Shown: positions 1 through 13,057 of the stretch, in pieces | How positions within the stretch are numbered: the stretch's first letter is position 1 | Layout of the letters: the number at the start of each line of letters is the position of its first letter | Source of the DNA: Temnopleurus reevesii | Taxonomy: Eukaryota; Echinodermata; Echinoidea; Temnopleuroida; Temnopleuridae | Reading direction: 5' to 3' | DNA: 64,000 bases | NCBI GenBank assembly: GCA_036244855.1 | Contig: BQKZ01001349.1 | Location: 37,234-101,233 of the forward strand | The notes under the pieces: model-generated | Seen by the model: the letters and a program-made list of their open reading frames with translations, nothing else | Told to the model about the DNA's origin: nothing | The model's database searches: none | Program-made: the position numbers and the translations under genes

Positions 1-45
<45 letters not shown>

Positions 46-87
46 TCTCTATATCTCTCTCTCTTTCCCTCCGTCTCCCTCTCTTCT
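1..87. repeat. CT microsatellite
   Basis: The window opens inside a (CT)n tract, pure to about 42 and then degraded into CTTCC, CTAT and CCCT variants. Confidence 0.95.
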
Positions 88-1350
88 TTAATAAATCAGC
101 ATGATCAGGATGAGAACACTAATTTAAAACCTTATTTGCTACCAAATGTGTAATGACTGTATATATTAATGAGAAAATATTAACCATTGATACCTTGCTC
201 ACTATAGTAAACCATGTATTAGAACGTGTTTGTGATGTCTGCATCTCATGTGGGACTGACTGTCCAGTTTAGAATTGAAAATTGGATTCGCCGGTATGAT
301 ATCACACAACAAAATCAATTTTCCTACATCCCAAGAATAGAATATCAACATCGCCTGCCTCATTATTCGCCTTCCTCTCAAATCTCCCATTTAGTATGAT
401 GAATTGTCATGTGAAATCCTCTCCCATGTTATGATCACCCAAGTTAAAGGATTAAGGGGGTATGTTGGTTTGAATTTCCAACAAATTTTGCATGAAAGTT
501 TCAAAACCAATACAAAACCATGCAGGGTGTGTCAATAATGGCTTCACATAATTTTAATGTCTGTTACAAATTTATTTCAAAATGTAATCATAGAATTTCT
601 ATATTTTATCGATAGTCCATGAGGATATCTATCAAGCGCCAATTACATCATCAATTTTGATTTATGATTGGGTGAACACTGACACGTACTTTATGTCCAG
701 TGTGTCAAAATACCTTGCGCCAAAATAGACATTTTTTGTACGTCAGTCCGCCGTCTGATCCACATATTTGTAGGCAAGGGAACCTTTTTTTTTCAATTTT
801 CAACTCAAAAGTGTGTGTAAGCCTTAACCAGGGTTAGGGTTTATAGGGTGAACATTCTTCTCCAAACTTTAGAAAATTTTAGTAATCATACTTTAATCTG
901 CTGTTTACACTGCTGAATTATTTGAAAGGTAGACTCTCAACCTTTAAGTATTCTTGTCAGAATCAGTATTCTGAACTAGGGAAGACAGAATGATGATAAA
1001 TGTTGATTTATCATCGTCCCCATTACCAGGCCAAACGGTCACGTGACATAACCCAATGGCGTCTGACCTTACATTGACCCTTGACCTTATAGTGTTTGTT
1101 AAGAGTCTTTCTTGACAGTAATGGCTGCAGTGACACGATGGGGCTCTTCTTTGACCTATTTCCAGGGTTCAGATTTGTTGCAAGAAATAAGCATTCTTGT
1201 GCGTATAAAATGGGAATGATGTTATTATCACATCATGATTATATTTTGTCATTTTATGCGAGAATTTGGTTCAATGACCCCATCATGAAATCTATCAGAA
1301 TGATAAAGGACAGAATTAAAATGAATTTGTCAAATTAGGGAGCCCCCTGG
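88..1350. other. no gene recognised
   Basis: AT-rich sequence with short chance reading frames only. I see no splice-bounded exon, no RNA gene and no clear repeat. Confidence 0.5.
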
Positions 1351-1871
1351 TTAAAGCCCAAGTACAGTTTTGGTAAAAGCGAATATTTTTATCACCAGAT
1401 TTTGTCTTCAAATCTATATGAAATGAAATATAGTATCATAAACATATTGCACAAACGATTGTGCGAAAAATGAACGAGTTTGGGAAAAGCTATAACTTAA
1501 AATGTGCACATTTTTTTAGTGTGGTGCTGCACCACACACTATTTCAATATTTTATTTTTTTATAAAAGACAACTTCCCATGCTCAGAATTGGATGAAAAT
1601 TTCAGAATTTAATTGTTGTGTATATCTCTTTATCATTCTACTCTCAAATCTCGGAAATAACTTTTTATATGCTCGATTACGAGCAAAATAATGCTATAAC
1701 CAAGAGAGGGTGCTAAGTATGATTTAACGGTCAAATTCAAATTTTCAAAAGAATCAGTTCGTAAAAAAGATATGATATGATCTCAAAATGTGTATAAGAA
1801 TTACATGTCATGATAAACATCCCCCAAATTCACATTTCTTCATCTTTACCAAAACTATACTTGGGTTTTAA
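1351..1871. mobile_element. foldback element with 27-bp terminal inverted repeats
   Basis: The left arm 1351-1377 (starting TTAAAGCCCAAGTACAG) and the right arm 1845-1871 (ending ACTTGGGTTTTAA) are inverted copies with two mismatches. The 520-bp interior has no coding capacity. It contains a short hairpin at about 1519-1537 (GTGTGGTG..CACCACAC). This is the structure of a non-autonomous DNA transposon. No clear target-site duplication was found. Confidence 0.6.
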
Positions 1872-2603
1872 ACTCTATTCAGCATGTTCAGACAGAATGT
1901 TGTCATTTGTATTTGTAATGGCATGTGTATGTTACCACAATATTTGTTTATTTGATTGATTTATTCATTGGAGGAGGGGTGTTTTCTTTCTTTTTTTCGA
2001 GCTCAGTTCAAACTTGAAATAAGAGCTAATTTTTACAGCCTGATTTGATGTGTTTAGAACATATTTACACACCAAGAAAATATCTTAGGAATTACTCATT
2101 CGTTCGTTGTACAAGGTTCGGAACTGTAGATAGTAAATTTATAATAAACGTATGGCCATTCCTGAACATAACTTTTCACATATAAAAGTCTTCCATTGGG
2201 AACCCATCAACACGCAAACCATTCCTCGTGCCGTAAAACTAGGGATGGTTCCTTGAAACTGTTATCCCTTTTTACCAAACATCTCAACAAAAAAAGAAGA
2301 AGAAAAACCTTCCCCCTCCCCTCATTAAAGTTGTATACGATTCTTCCTCGTTGATTTGTGTTTCATGGAAATAGCATCTTTCCAAAGACTGTTTCATACA
2401 GCAAGTTCTGATATGTCAGGCATCTCTTGAGAGATCATAAATACATCATCGGGTGAGAGATTGATGGATTGTAGGTCCCAATCTGGCACGAAGCACGAGA
2501 TTGAACTGTTTCTAGGTCATGCTCTCCCGTAGAATTGATACGATAATTGGAAAGTTATAGTTCCCTCGACATCAAAGCTTGTTCGGTGATATAATGTCTG
2601 TGA
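1872..2603. other. no gene recognised
   Basis: AT-rich sequence with short A and T runs. Nothing supportable as gene, RNA or repeat. Confidence 0.5.
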
Positions 2604-5064
2604 TGCACCCTCGGATACTGGTAATGACCTTAAAGATAACATTGTTACAATCCCCCTCGTTCAACAAGCTTGAAATGATTTCCTTCCCTTTCTTTGAATG
2701 CCTGTACATGTAGTTACTCATCGCATTATTATTATGGCGAATCACACTACAAGAATGATCTCACAGTCCCTCCACCAGACCGAATGCACCTCACATTTTT
2801 CTCAAAATTGAATCAAAAGCCAGCCACAAAGCCGAACGGATTCCACCCTGTAACTAAACTGATATACTTGGTAGTCACACCAACAAAGTGATTACACCAT
2901 ACCGAGTTACATTTCTAAAATGTACAAAATTGTATCGGGAATTAAAGCTTATGTAGAAGAGAGGGGAGAATATATTATATGATGGAGGTCACGCAATTGA
3001 GATGAGATAAACAATCGGACATTAGTGATTGGAAATTCATTGTACATTGATATGTTTCAAGAAAAAAATAGGAAATCATTTGCAAATAAATGCAAAAAGA
3101 AAACCCCAAAACACCGTGAGTAGAAGAGAGAAAAGGGTGGGAAAAAGTAACCAACTTCATCCAAGCATTTGTAATAGCTTCATGATAGGATGTCCCTGGT
3201 GTGACTCTTGTTCAACGTTTTCCACATAATAATAAGGATGGATATTTATATTTGTGTTCATGTAGCTAGCCTATTGGTAATGCTTCAATGGAGGTTGTTT
3301 ACTTTATCCGAGGCATGTGTCCCTGCTGCTCACAGTAAAGGGGTACATACAATATCGGGAAACAACTGTACTTCGTAAGAGGGTAGCAAGCCTAGAATAA
3401 TGTTCTCAATAAACTTACAACCAATGACATATCGAAATGTTCTACCTTTTCATCTTTCAACCCCCTCTAATCTTTTTCTACAACCAGAAGCACGAACATT
3501 CACCCAGATAAACTTTCAATGAATTAATTTCTTTTAAATCAGACACGTGAGCACCATAGCTGCTGACAGGTGACTCGATTGGGGAGTCATAACCTTTGGA
3601 GTTATGATAAAACTTGATTCGTGACATGATAAACCTGCTAGTGCTAATTGATATATGAATGAGGAAATCAACTACATGCCTGTAACCTTTAACCCTTAGA
3701 AAATCACTGTATTTGTATCTTTAAATGTACTTCACGCTATGAACTGGCCTATCGAGGGAAGAACCAGATCAAATGTGATGAAGTGCAGTCTGAAAACCAC
3801 TTTTAATCTATGTTCAATTATTATTATTTTAGCGTGTAAAAACACAGCAATTTCTTTTTCCATACNTGCACCCTCGGATACTGGTAATGACCTTAAAGAT
3901 AACATTGTTACAATCCCTTCGTTCAACAAGCTTGAAATGATTTCCTTCCCTTTCTTTGAATTCCTGTAGGCCTACATGTAGTTACTCATCACATTATATA
4001 TGGCGAATCACACTATCAGAAATATCTCACAGTCCCTCCACCAGACCTTTTGTACCTCACATTTTTCTCAAATTGAGTCAAAAGACAGCCACAAAGCCGA
4101 ACGGATTCCACCCTGTATCTAAACTGATATACTTGGTAATCAAACCAACAAAGTGATTCCACCATACCGAGTTACCTGTCTAAAATGTACAAAATTGTAT
4201 CGATAATCAAAGCCTCAGTAAAAGAGAGGGGAAAAGATTAGATGATGGGGGTCACGCAATTGAAGTGAGATAAACAATCGGACTTAGGTGATTGGAAATT
4301 CATTGGACATTGATTTGTTTCAAGAAAAAAATTAGGAAATCATTGGCATATATAAATGCAAAAAGAAAACGCCCAAACACCGTGAGCAGAAGACAGAAAG
4401 GAGTGGGGGAAAGTAACCAACTTCATCCAAGAGTTTGCTATAGTTTTATGATCACAAAAGTATGTCCCCGGTGGTTGGTTACTGCTGTTCGACATCTTTC
4501 CACAGAATAAGAAGGATGGACATTACTTTTTGTCAGGTAATTGTCCCTTCTGCTCACAGTAAAGGGGTACAACATCGCGAAACAAATGTTCTTCGTAAGA
4601 GGGTAGCAGGTCTTCAATAATGTGCTCAATAATATCGCAATGTTCTGCCTTTTCATCTTTCAGCCCTTTCTAATCTTTTTGCTACCCCCAGAAGCACAAA
4701 CATTCACGCAGATAAACTTTCAATTATATACATTTCTTTTAAATCAGACACGTGAACACCATAGATGATGACATGTTACTCGATTGGGGAGTCATAACCT
4801 TTAGAGTTATGACAAAATTTGATTCGTGATATGAATAACCTGCTAATTGATATATGAATGATGAAATCAACTGCATGCTTGTAACCTTTAACCCTCAGAA
4901 TATCACTGTATTTGGATCTTTAAATGTACTTCACACTATGAACTGGTCTATCGAGGGAAGAGCCAGATCAAATGTGCTGAGGTGCAGTCTAAAAATCACT
5001 TTAATATATGTGTAGTTATTATGACAGATTTTCATATGCAGAAAAACAGCCATTTCCTTTTTCC
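2604..5064. repeat. haplotype duplication A (2604-3865 and 3867-5064)
   Basis: The segment starting TGCACCCTCGGATACTGG at 2604 starts again at 3867, directly after a single N at 3866. The copies stay collinear to about 5064, with scattered substitutions and small indels. No coding exon is involved. Confidence 0.88.
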
Positions 5065-6767
5065 GCGCCCTCCCCCTCCCTATTATACACACACACAAAT
5101 ATATATTCTGGAGGGGAAAAAAGGGGGGAAAAGGGTTGCACTCACGTTAGAAGATTATTTTTGAGGAAAACACGGCGAATGCACTGGTAAGAAAACAATC
5201 AACGACAAAAAAAAAACTTATTGTATGAAACGAAGCCTCGGAAAATGTATGAGCTTATGATTATGTTTCGAAATATATGATTAGATGAATTTTACTTGGT
5301 TAGGTCTGTTATAATTTTAGACTAAACAAGCCTTTAGACAGCAGTGATATGCCGTCAGTTAAACCCTGGGTCTTAGAGGTGGTATAAATTGCACTTTCAA
5401 GATTTTTCATGATAGTCGAGCCACCCCCCCCCCCCCACCTCACCCGTTCAGCGCCAGAGGACAACTTTTAAATAGGGGGAGCCTAAAATTGGAGCAGTTG
5501 CCTTTTACAATTTCTTCTTGTTAGATGAACCAGGGACTTCCCTGGATGAACGGGGGATGCAAAATTTGAGCTGAACAATTTTCCCTTACGTATTGTTTGC
5601 TTGTTCATGAGGGGAGCAAAAAAAATGTGTTAAAAAGGAAGATATGCTCGTCAGCTCCGCAGGGGCTGTAGAATTACTGAGAGGGCGCCAGCGAAATGTA
5701 ATGCACAATCTATTTCATTATTTGTGTTTGTCTACTCCTCGGCCCTGGGGGCCGCAAAATTTTGCCGAGACACCCCCCCCCCCCCTCTCCCGCTCTGCGA
5801 AGTCGACATTGGAAGCCATCCCTTTAAAGTGTGCATCACACCGAACCTGGTGAAGACATCCCAACCCCCTTGCACTCCTGTCAGTCCAGATGAGGCAACT
5901 CAACATGTATCTTTATCCCTCCTAATTGTTTTCAAATGTGCCATCTTGGATTGCGTGGAATCCCAGCTATGATCAATGCAGTATGGATTATACATATGTT
6001 CAGCTTGGATTATTTGGATCTGACTTCACACTCAATCTGGTCCTCTGTGTGTGTTTGGTTGTTGGGTGGAGGAGTGGATGGGAAAGGAGACATCGACCAA
6101 TTAGGAGGGTGCTTTAAACTTACGCCATTATTTTGTAAACGTAAATCATTTTTGTATTGCATGGTCGGAGTATAGACCTACATGGTATATGCTCGCTCAT
6201 CAAAATCAGGGAATGATATGCTAATCCAAATAGAGGTGATGATAGCTCTAGATTGTATTTAAAGATATATCGTAATTAATTAGCAATCATGAATAGAACA
6301 GTATACATACTTTATAATTATTTATTTTCCTACGTTTTAATAAATTGTCTCGCCCTGCATTTTAACAATAGGCTGAAATGAAATGAAAATAAACTTTGAA
6401 TTGAATAGATACAATGCATTGCAGTGTGCTACCACTATTTTAATCTCAGTAAAATTAAGTGAATTTTTGGATCTGATTTGATTTGATTTGATTAATATAT
6501 TTTAACACGGTTAAAACTCAAATATTGCTATTTTCAAAAGGGCGGGTATAACATGCAGCGACGTACAACAAAATTCTTGTAGCAGCTTTCAATTTTGAAG
6601 TGAAATGTTCTAAACCATATGGGTTGAATATTAGCAAACATATTTATGCAGCTAACGCCCTTTTCTCTTCGTTAGGTATAGTTAGGTTGGATTGAAGAAA
6701 TACATGTACTCACAAATGTTATTCATCAGGACAAAGTTTAAAGACATGAATAATGTCTTTGTTAATA
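5065..6767. other. no gene recognised; homopolymer runs and a retroposon-like tail
   Basis: C runs occur near 5424 and 5767. A TGAAATGAAATG..AATTGAAT tract lies at about 6372-6405, and TTGAT repeats lie at 6475-6492. No exon is supported. Confidence 0.45.
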
Positions 6768-6982
6768 CCGAGTCACATCTTTGCGCTTTTATCCAGCGTC
6801 AGCTCAGCATTCTTTAAACGTTAAAAACGTTCTTTCGACTGACGTTTAACGCACGCTCCTTGAGCGCAAGCCGAATGTCAGTCCATCGTCTGATCAGCGT
6901 ATACTGTGCACTCGGGGAGCATTTTTAATTAAAAAACACTAGGCCGACGTAGGCTAAAAATGCCTTTGGTGCGAGTAGGCCT
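6768..6982. mobile_element. family-2 foldback element, degraded
   Basis: Ends CCGAGTCACATCTTT and GGTGCGAGTAGGCC are diverged inverted ends. The interior shares CGTCAGTCGAA-type and CTCGGGGAGC..TTTTTAAT motifs with the clearer copies at 45837 and 48739. Confidence 0.5.
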
Positions 6983-9900
6983 TTAGGAAGCAATAATGAA
7001 GAGGATCTTGTATACATATATTTTGTGGAGTATAACCCACACATCTCTATAGTCAACATCCGAAATTTTGCTTCAATCTGGATACAATTATTAGCGATTG
7101 ATCATTCCACCCTTTTAGATGGATTAAGTGCTTAGGGACCAACCCTGTATTACCCACAAAAGAAGTTTTCTATTATTAGAGATGCAAATTATGTTACAAG
7201 GGACGAGCACAGGAAGGGGGTCTGCTGCGCCAGACAACACAGAAATGACATGGCAGTCACTGTTTAAAATGACCAGCAAATATATGGTTACAATCCAGAG
7301 ATTCTGAATTTGATTATTTTGGGTACATAATTCATTTCTGATATGTCCAACAGACAGATAATTAAATTAATATTTCCATTACGAATTTGATGAGACTTTA
7401 CAAAGGATCAAAGCCTGTATAGTAGCTCAATTATTAAGTGTGCGCGCATGTGTTCGTGCATGTGCGTGTGTGTGTGTATGAACGTATTTGGGTGTGTACG
7501 TCTGATTGTTTGTACCTTTACAGGGCGCGGTATGCGTTAGATTGCTTGTATATATTGTGTATGTTTTTCACGCGTGAGGATGAGTGTTCAGTGTTTATCT
7601 CAGACTCAGAGTGATTTTGAATATTTGGATGTACCCTGTATAGTAATTTGCATATTCATTCATCAACGGATGCAAACAGAACAGGAGAATCTTTGTATTG
7701 TAACTTAAATGTAAATGTATATTTTGTCTGTATTATTGTTATCATTGTATGTCTTCAGGAACAAGTGTGGACTTTTGTGGTTAAAAAAGTTTTCCAGTCA
7801 GCCATTTTATGCATTCACACATTATTTTTAGACATGATAAAAAAAAATGGCTTAGACTTTGACAAAAAAAAATCAGTTACAGTATTGAAGGAAAATTGCA
7901 AAGGCGGATTACTAAAAAAGATTATATTTAGTTCGTTATAATGAAATAATTCCTCTATGTATATAACCTTTTAGACTTTTGAGTTACCCCTTGTTTTCTC
8001 TCAACCAATAATCCATATTCTGCTTTATAGCCCCAGACGTTGATTTTCCTGTATTGACCTATAAAACAGAAATCTCCCCGCCTCTCTGTGATGCTATTGA
8101 TTGACGTTGTGTCATGTGGGAACCAATATTGCCCTGTAATATTGGAGGACTAGACGGCACATCTAAAGGCTATTCAAAGTCCTCATGGGGAGGAATCGCA
8201 AGTCAAAACAATCTTTAATACCTCTACATTTTAGAATGGGTTAGGTGTTATTCTAAATTTAAGAAGGTTTAATGAAAACTTATCCTAATGTTCTGAGCTC
8301 GAGTGGATATCTGAGCTTGAACTTTGCGTTGCATTCGAGCTTTATCTTAAATGCACACATGAGAAGAAGAGTTCGTTATTTTCAATTTCTTATGCCGCTC
8401 AATTAATTTCAAGTTATATTCATCTCCGACATAAATATAATAGTACAGCAACGAAATGACATGCATTGAATGAACGAGTACAAAATAACCAAAAATATTA
8501 AACCGGGAAAAAAGTAGTAACTTTATGTAATGAGATATAATGGTATCAAATTCAAAGAAAGTAATATGAATTCAAGTGCATATTCCTTTTTTCTCGGTCT
8601 ATGGGCTCAATAATCCTTATCTATGTTGTTTCAAATATTCCTTGAAGAGTCCGGTGATTAAAAAGGGGGTTTTAATTGTCATTAAATACGTACATTTAGT
8701 AAGGATTCGTTTCATTTGCTATTGCGCTCATTTTTCTTTTCATTTTCTGAATGGCGAACATTCGAAGTAATACCGCAATCGTTCTAATAATTAACAAATA
8801 AATGTTGTCTCAGAGCATACAATGTTTTCCATGTGAGGCAATTCGTTTTCCGCGCGCTACGCTTTGCCCAAAATTATGTACTTTTACACAAAAGTGCGGA
8901 TCAATTTCACTATACTATACAGGGCATGATTTCGGGGGGGGGGGGCGTTCACTCAAACCCCTTATCGACCTACATTTTGTAGGTGGACCAGTTCATTGAT
9001 ACTCCAAACACACGACTCATAAAGGTTCTTGGCAATGTGAGCAATCAGTGTTGGCTGATAGGAATTTTTTTTTGCGTCTATAGGGTTAGGCTGTTGCTAA
9101 AGGTTCACTCCTGACAGGTGGATAGAGTTATCAAACTTTATCTAATAATCGCGTAAGGAAGCACTGAAAATTCGATTGATTATAATCGAAGGAACGACTC
9201 GTTACTCTAGCTCAACAGCCAAGTAGCTAATGATCGATATACTGCTCATGTCTATATTCATGATATAGGACTGTGGTCATGTTATTCATCACTTATTTTT
9301 ATGTACTTTATATCGAGCAATTAACTACTAATCGTTGGAGCTGAAGGGATAATTATTTTACGGAAAATTATAGTGGATTAAAAAAATATTCTATTCGAAA
9401 GTTATTTCACAAAATCTATTACTTTTTTGTCCGACAACTTATCATTTATTCTATATACCAAATTTCACATTTTCTTCTTTTTCTCGCTTGAGCATTATAT
9501 CTATTAGAAAAAAACAACATTGAACCCTTATTCTAGATCAGAAATTCATGTTTGAAAAAGTTTATGTATAAAATGAATGGGGAACTGTTGGGAACTGAAG
9601 GATCCTCATCAGAGGACATCATTAAAACTTCATAAAAAGTTCATACAATATTACCACGGTCCGTTCACCTGACTGTCTTCATTTTATGTTTAGTGTCATG
9701 GAGAAAGGTTGGGAATCTCCACTCAGTCAACAGCACATATTTAGATGTCAAAAGAGCGATTTTAAATTTCAAGAAACTCACTTTGTTGCAAGATGGCGTT
9801 GTGTTAAAATGTGCGATTATAAGTCGTGTTCAGTCGTGACCACAATGCGACAAGAATGTTAGCCAAGTTCACTTTCAGCTGAAATATATTACATATTCGC

Positions 9901-10251
9901 TAAATCCTCCGTTATTCCCGATTTTTCAACAGGGCAATACTGCGTTTTACATGAGATTTACTTGACTTTGTAAAGGCTACTGTTGCGTTCAATTGTTATT
10001 ATAGTTACACTCATACAAGGTATTTGGGAAACGCCATTACCTTTGCCAATACCTCAGAAACAGACAAGGATAACGATAATGACCTGTTGAACCGTCAGTG
10101 CTCGTTATGAACCATGGCCTGGGGTTCGAACCTTGCACCTTCTTGCGATAACCAGTTGAATGAACTGCATCACCATCAGACCTGATTGTCATGATGTCAT
10201 AGAGGTTATCATCCTACCTGCTTGTATCTCTGCTTGAAGTCTCAGCTTATC
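6983..10251. other. no gene recognised
   Basis: The tract holds a short TG-rich run (about 7440-7480), a G run at 8935-8945 and otherwise AT-rich sequence. Small open frames such as 7648-7941 lack family features and splice context. Confidence 0.45.
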
Positions 10252-10429
10252 CAGGGTGGTTTTTCACCAAGATGAGAAAGACTTTACACACGACTTTACG
10301 TTCGACTCGTACCAGTTTTTGCGCTGAGTACGCGCGTCATGCTATTCATCATTTATCATCTAGAACTGATACCAGTCGAACTTAAAGTCGTGCGTAAAGT
10401 CTTTCTTATCTTGGTGAAACACCACCCTG
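10252..10429. mobile_element. MITE-like element with about 62-bp inverted ends
   Basis: The left arm starts CAGGGTGGTTTTTCACCAAG and the right arm is its inverse with a few mismatches, ending ATCTTGGTGAAACACCACCCTG-like. The arms are about 62 bases and the whole is 178 bases. The terminal motif GGTGTTTCA(C/T)CAAGAT is shared with the polymorphic MITE at 48149, suggesting one family. Confidence 0.75.
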
Positions 10430-10548
10430 CTTCTATTTACTTTGCCCATGAGCATGATGAGCTTTGTAAGGTGAGATGATGATGTCAGACGACTGGACAT
10501 GGAGGATTGGGTTTAATGTCCTCTAAGACTTTGACATAGACTGCACCG

Positions 10549-10696
10549 TTTCATTGCCTTAGTTCATAACATGTCCTGCACACTGACTTTGTTGAATGTC
10601 GTATCAACCAAACAGGATTGTAACATTTCATTGCCTTATGAGTTCATAACATGTCCTGCACACTGACTTTCTTGAATGTCGTATCAACCAAACAGA
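10549..10696. repeat. two-copy tandem repeat, about 77 bp
   Basis: The segment TTTCATTGCCTT..ACATGTCCTGCACACTGA..GTATCAACCAAACAG occurs at 10549-10617 and again at 10626-10696 with few changes. Confidence 0.85.
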
Positions 10697-13057
10697 ATTT
10701 TTATGAGTTTATGACATTTTGAATTTGACTAGAATAATCTGTTCATTTTTTAGTCTGATGTTTTACCCAATCTAATGTTGGCAGATTTTTTCCATATCTC
10801 TTTCACAGTATGGCTTCACTTTAATAAGATCATTGTTCATTAAATGTGTATATTGTTTTTCTTTTGTGCTTTAACTTTCATGCGTAGATTTTCAGGAATA
10901 CTGATGCACTGGGAATATAGGATTGATATAATATATATTGTAATTTGATTCTCTTAGGATGCTATAACAGGTCCATCCTCGAGATCCGACAGATCTGTTT
11001 TGATCCTTGGACCTTTAGGAGAGGTCAATAACGAGTCATGTATACCGCTGTTTAAATCTTATAGCCTTAGGATCAGAAAATTCAATTCAAGGCTCCCTTG
11101 TGCATCGGTAATCAGATTTTGTATGTAATCTTTTACAGAGATTGAATGTATTGCAGTACAACTATCAGTCCGAAGGTAGCCTTTTGTGAAGGCCCTCGAC
11201 TTTGGACTTCCCTCTCGACGTCGATATCGAAGAACAACAACAGCGCGAGCGAAGAGGCTAATCGGAAGGCAGATCTAAGATCTGAAACCGTAGTAAAAGA
11301 CCCACCAAGTTGGACAGGATTCTTGCCATTCTTATAATACAGGTGTCCCTAGTGGGACTAGATTCCACTGACGGGGGAAAACATCCCACGAATAACAGGA
11401 GCAGAAGACAAGACAAATATGACCCCTTTCCTCTCAGTTCAAAAAGCTTCCAGGGTGTCGAAAGAAAATAACTAATCCGTCCTCCTCTGGGAAACAAGCA
11501 GCGACCGGCCAGGGTTTCGAGCCAAACGCCATCATAAAAAAATGGGATTTGAAATTATTGGTCAATTATGAATGGAATTTGTATTGTATGAGTTAATCCA
11601 TTGGAGTCTTGAGGGGATGGGGAGCTTTAGTTGTAGTGAGTGACAGCTCTGACTCTATGAGTGGAGAGAGAAAGAGAGAAAGAACGGTTAGAATTGGGAA
11701 CTGACCTCAATATGACTCGAGTTGGGATCTTTATGCTACAGATCTGCAGATGTAACAGATATAACAGATATATCATATTCCAAGCAGTAAACTTCAATCC
11801 TACTGTGAGAAACCCTTTATAATAATTTGAAGCAATTATTCTCTCGATTGTATTTTAATGACATTTGATTGTTAGTGTATGTAATGCGGAAATTTATATC
11901 AAATTATCAAGAAGGCTCATATATCAAAATTCATACTTTTTTATGGTTGCCGAAAGATGAATTGAAATGTATTTTTTTTTAGATATGGAAATTTTATTCA
12001 TTCGAACATCATCGACATATACAGTCAACATTCTGCTCTTATTACATTTTGTTGACAAATTTATTGACAAATCAAGATATAACAATAATCAGAATGTGAA
12101 CTAAATCATTGATATCGTGTTATAGAACAAACATCGAAACTAGCCCTACCTGCAGGCTACATATGGAATGTTCATTTCCTTTATTGAAATGCCATTATTT
12201 TGCTTTCAGGTGAATAAATAATATCTTATTGAACATTGAACATGTTGAACCATTTTAGCTCCTTCGTTTGTCAGAGATTATATCCATAATAGTTACTAAA
12301 GTGGACTATTTTGTATTAGAATACCGGTTTGATCGTGCAGTTGCAATTTCAGTTTCATTTTAGTTTATTTTCATTTCCAATCAAATCTAAATATAATTTT
12401 AAAGAATGAATTACAAAAATTCGAATAAATCATGGTACATAAATCAATTCATACATTAAAAGTCAACACGGTCAACAATTCATACATTAAAAATCAACAT
12501 TGGTTGGAAGTATGGAGATATTTTCCCAAATTTGCGAAAATTAATAACTCCAATCTTCTGATAATATTGTCATGTTGACTGGAACCTACTATTTCCTAGT
12601 TCGTAAGGCATTAGTATCTTTCTTCCGGGTCCCTTAGGTGACTATGATGTTCTAGAGATAGATGGTAATGCTCGATCCTGCCAATTCTCCATCACAATGT
12701 ACTTGATGTATGAGAGTAGTCCGTGACTGACAAAAGAAACGAATGAATGGTTGCCTTGACAAATTATCGAAATTGCTCTTCAAAGATTCCATGCCAAGCT
12801 TGGAGGTAATGGTGTACTTAGCCCTGGGGTATGTTAGCTTTCTACCTACGACGAACTGAGATTGGAACCCGAAACGTTCTAAAGTAAATAAATATTAAGA
12901 ACTTGAACTCTATGGCGGTCTTGTCAAGCTGCAGGCAGACACGGGAGGCGGTCACCGATAATATTTAGTGACTTTGGGTGTTCTGGATTTCGTTTGTGGG
13001 GTATTACCCTCCCAGGGACAGCTTTCATGTCTGGAGGTTGAACCGTGTAATAACAGG
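10697..13057. other. no gene recognised; dispersed-repeat fragment and small direct repeat
   Basis: A dispersed repeat core lies at 11987-12050, with related copies at 23431-23497 and, inverted, 27188-27237. It contains ATCATCGACATATACAGTCA. A 31-bp direct repeat (CAATTCATACATTAAAA.TCAACA) lies at about 12444-12500. The slightly GC-richer stretch 11000-11540 has frames on both strands but no recognisable protein. Confidence 0.4.

Noticed and set aside
11258..11497. Minus-strand frame with a Leu-rich stretch resembling a signal peptide
   Set aside because: No splice-bounded exon, no family resemblance, and an overlapping plus-strand frame of similar quality.
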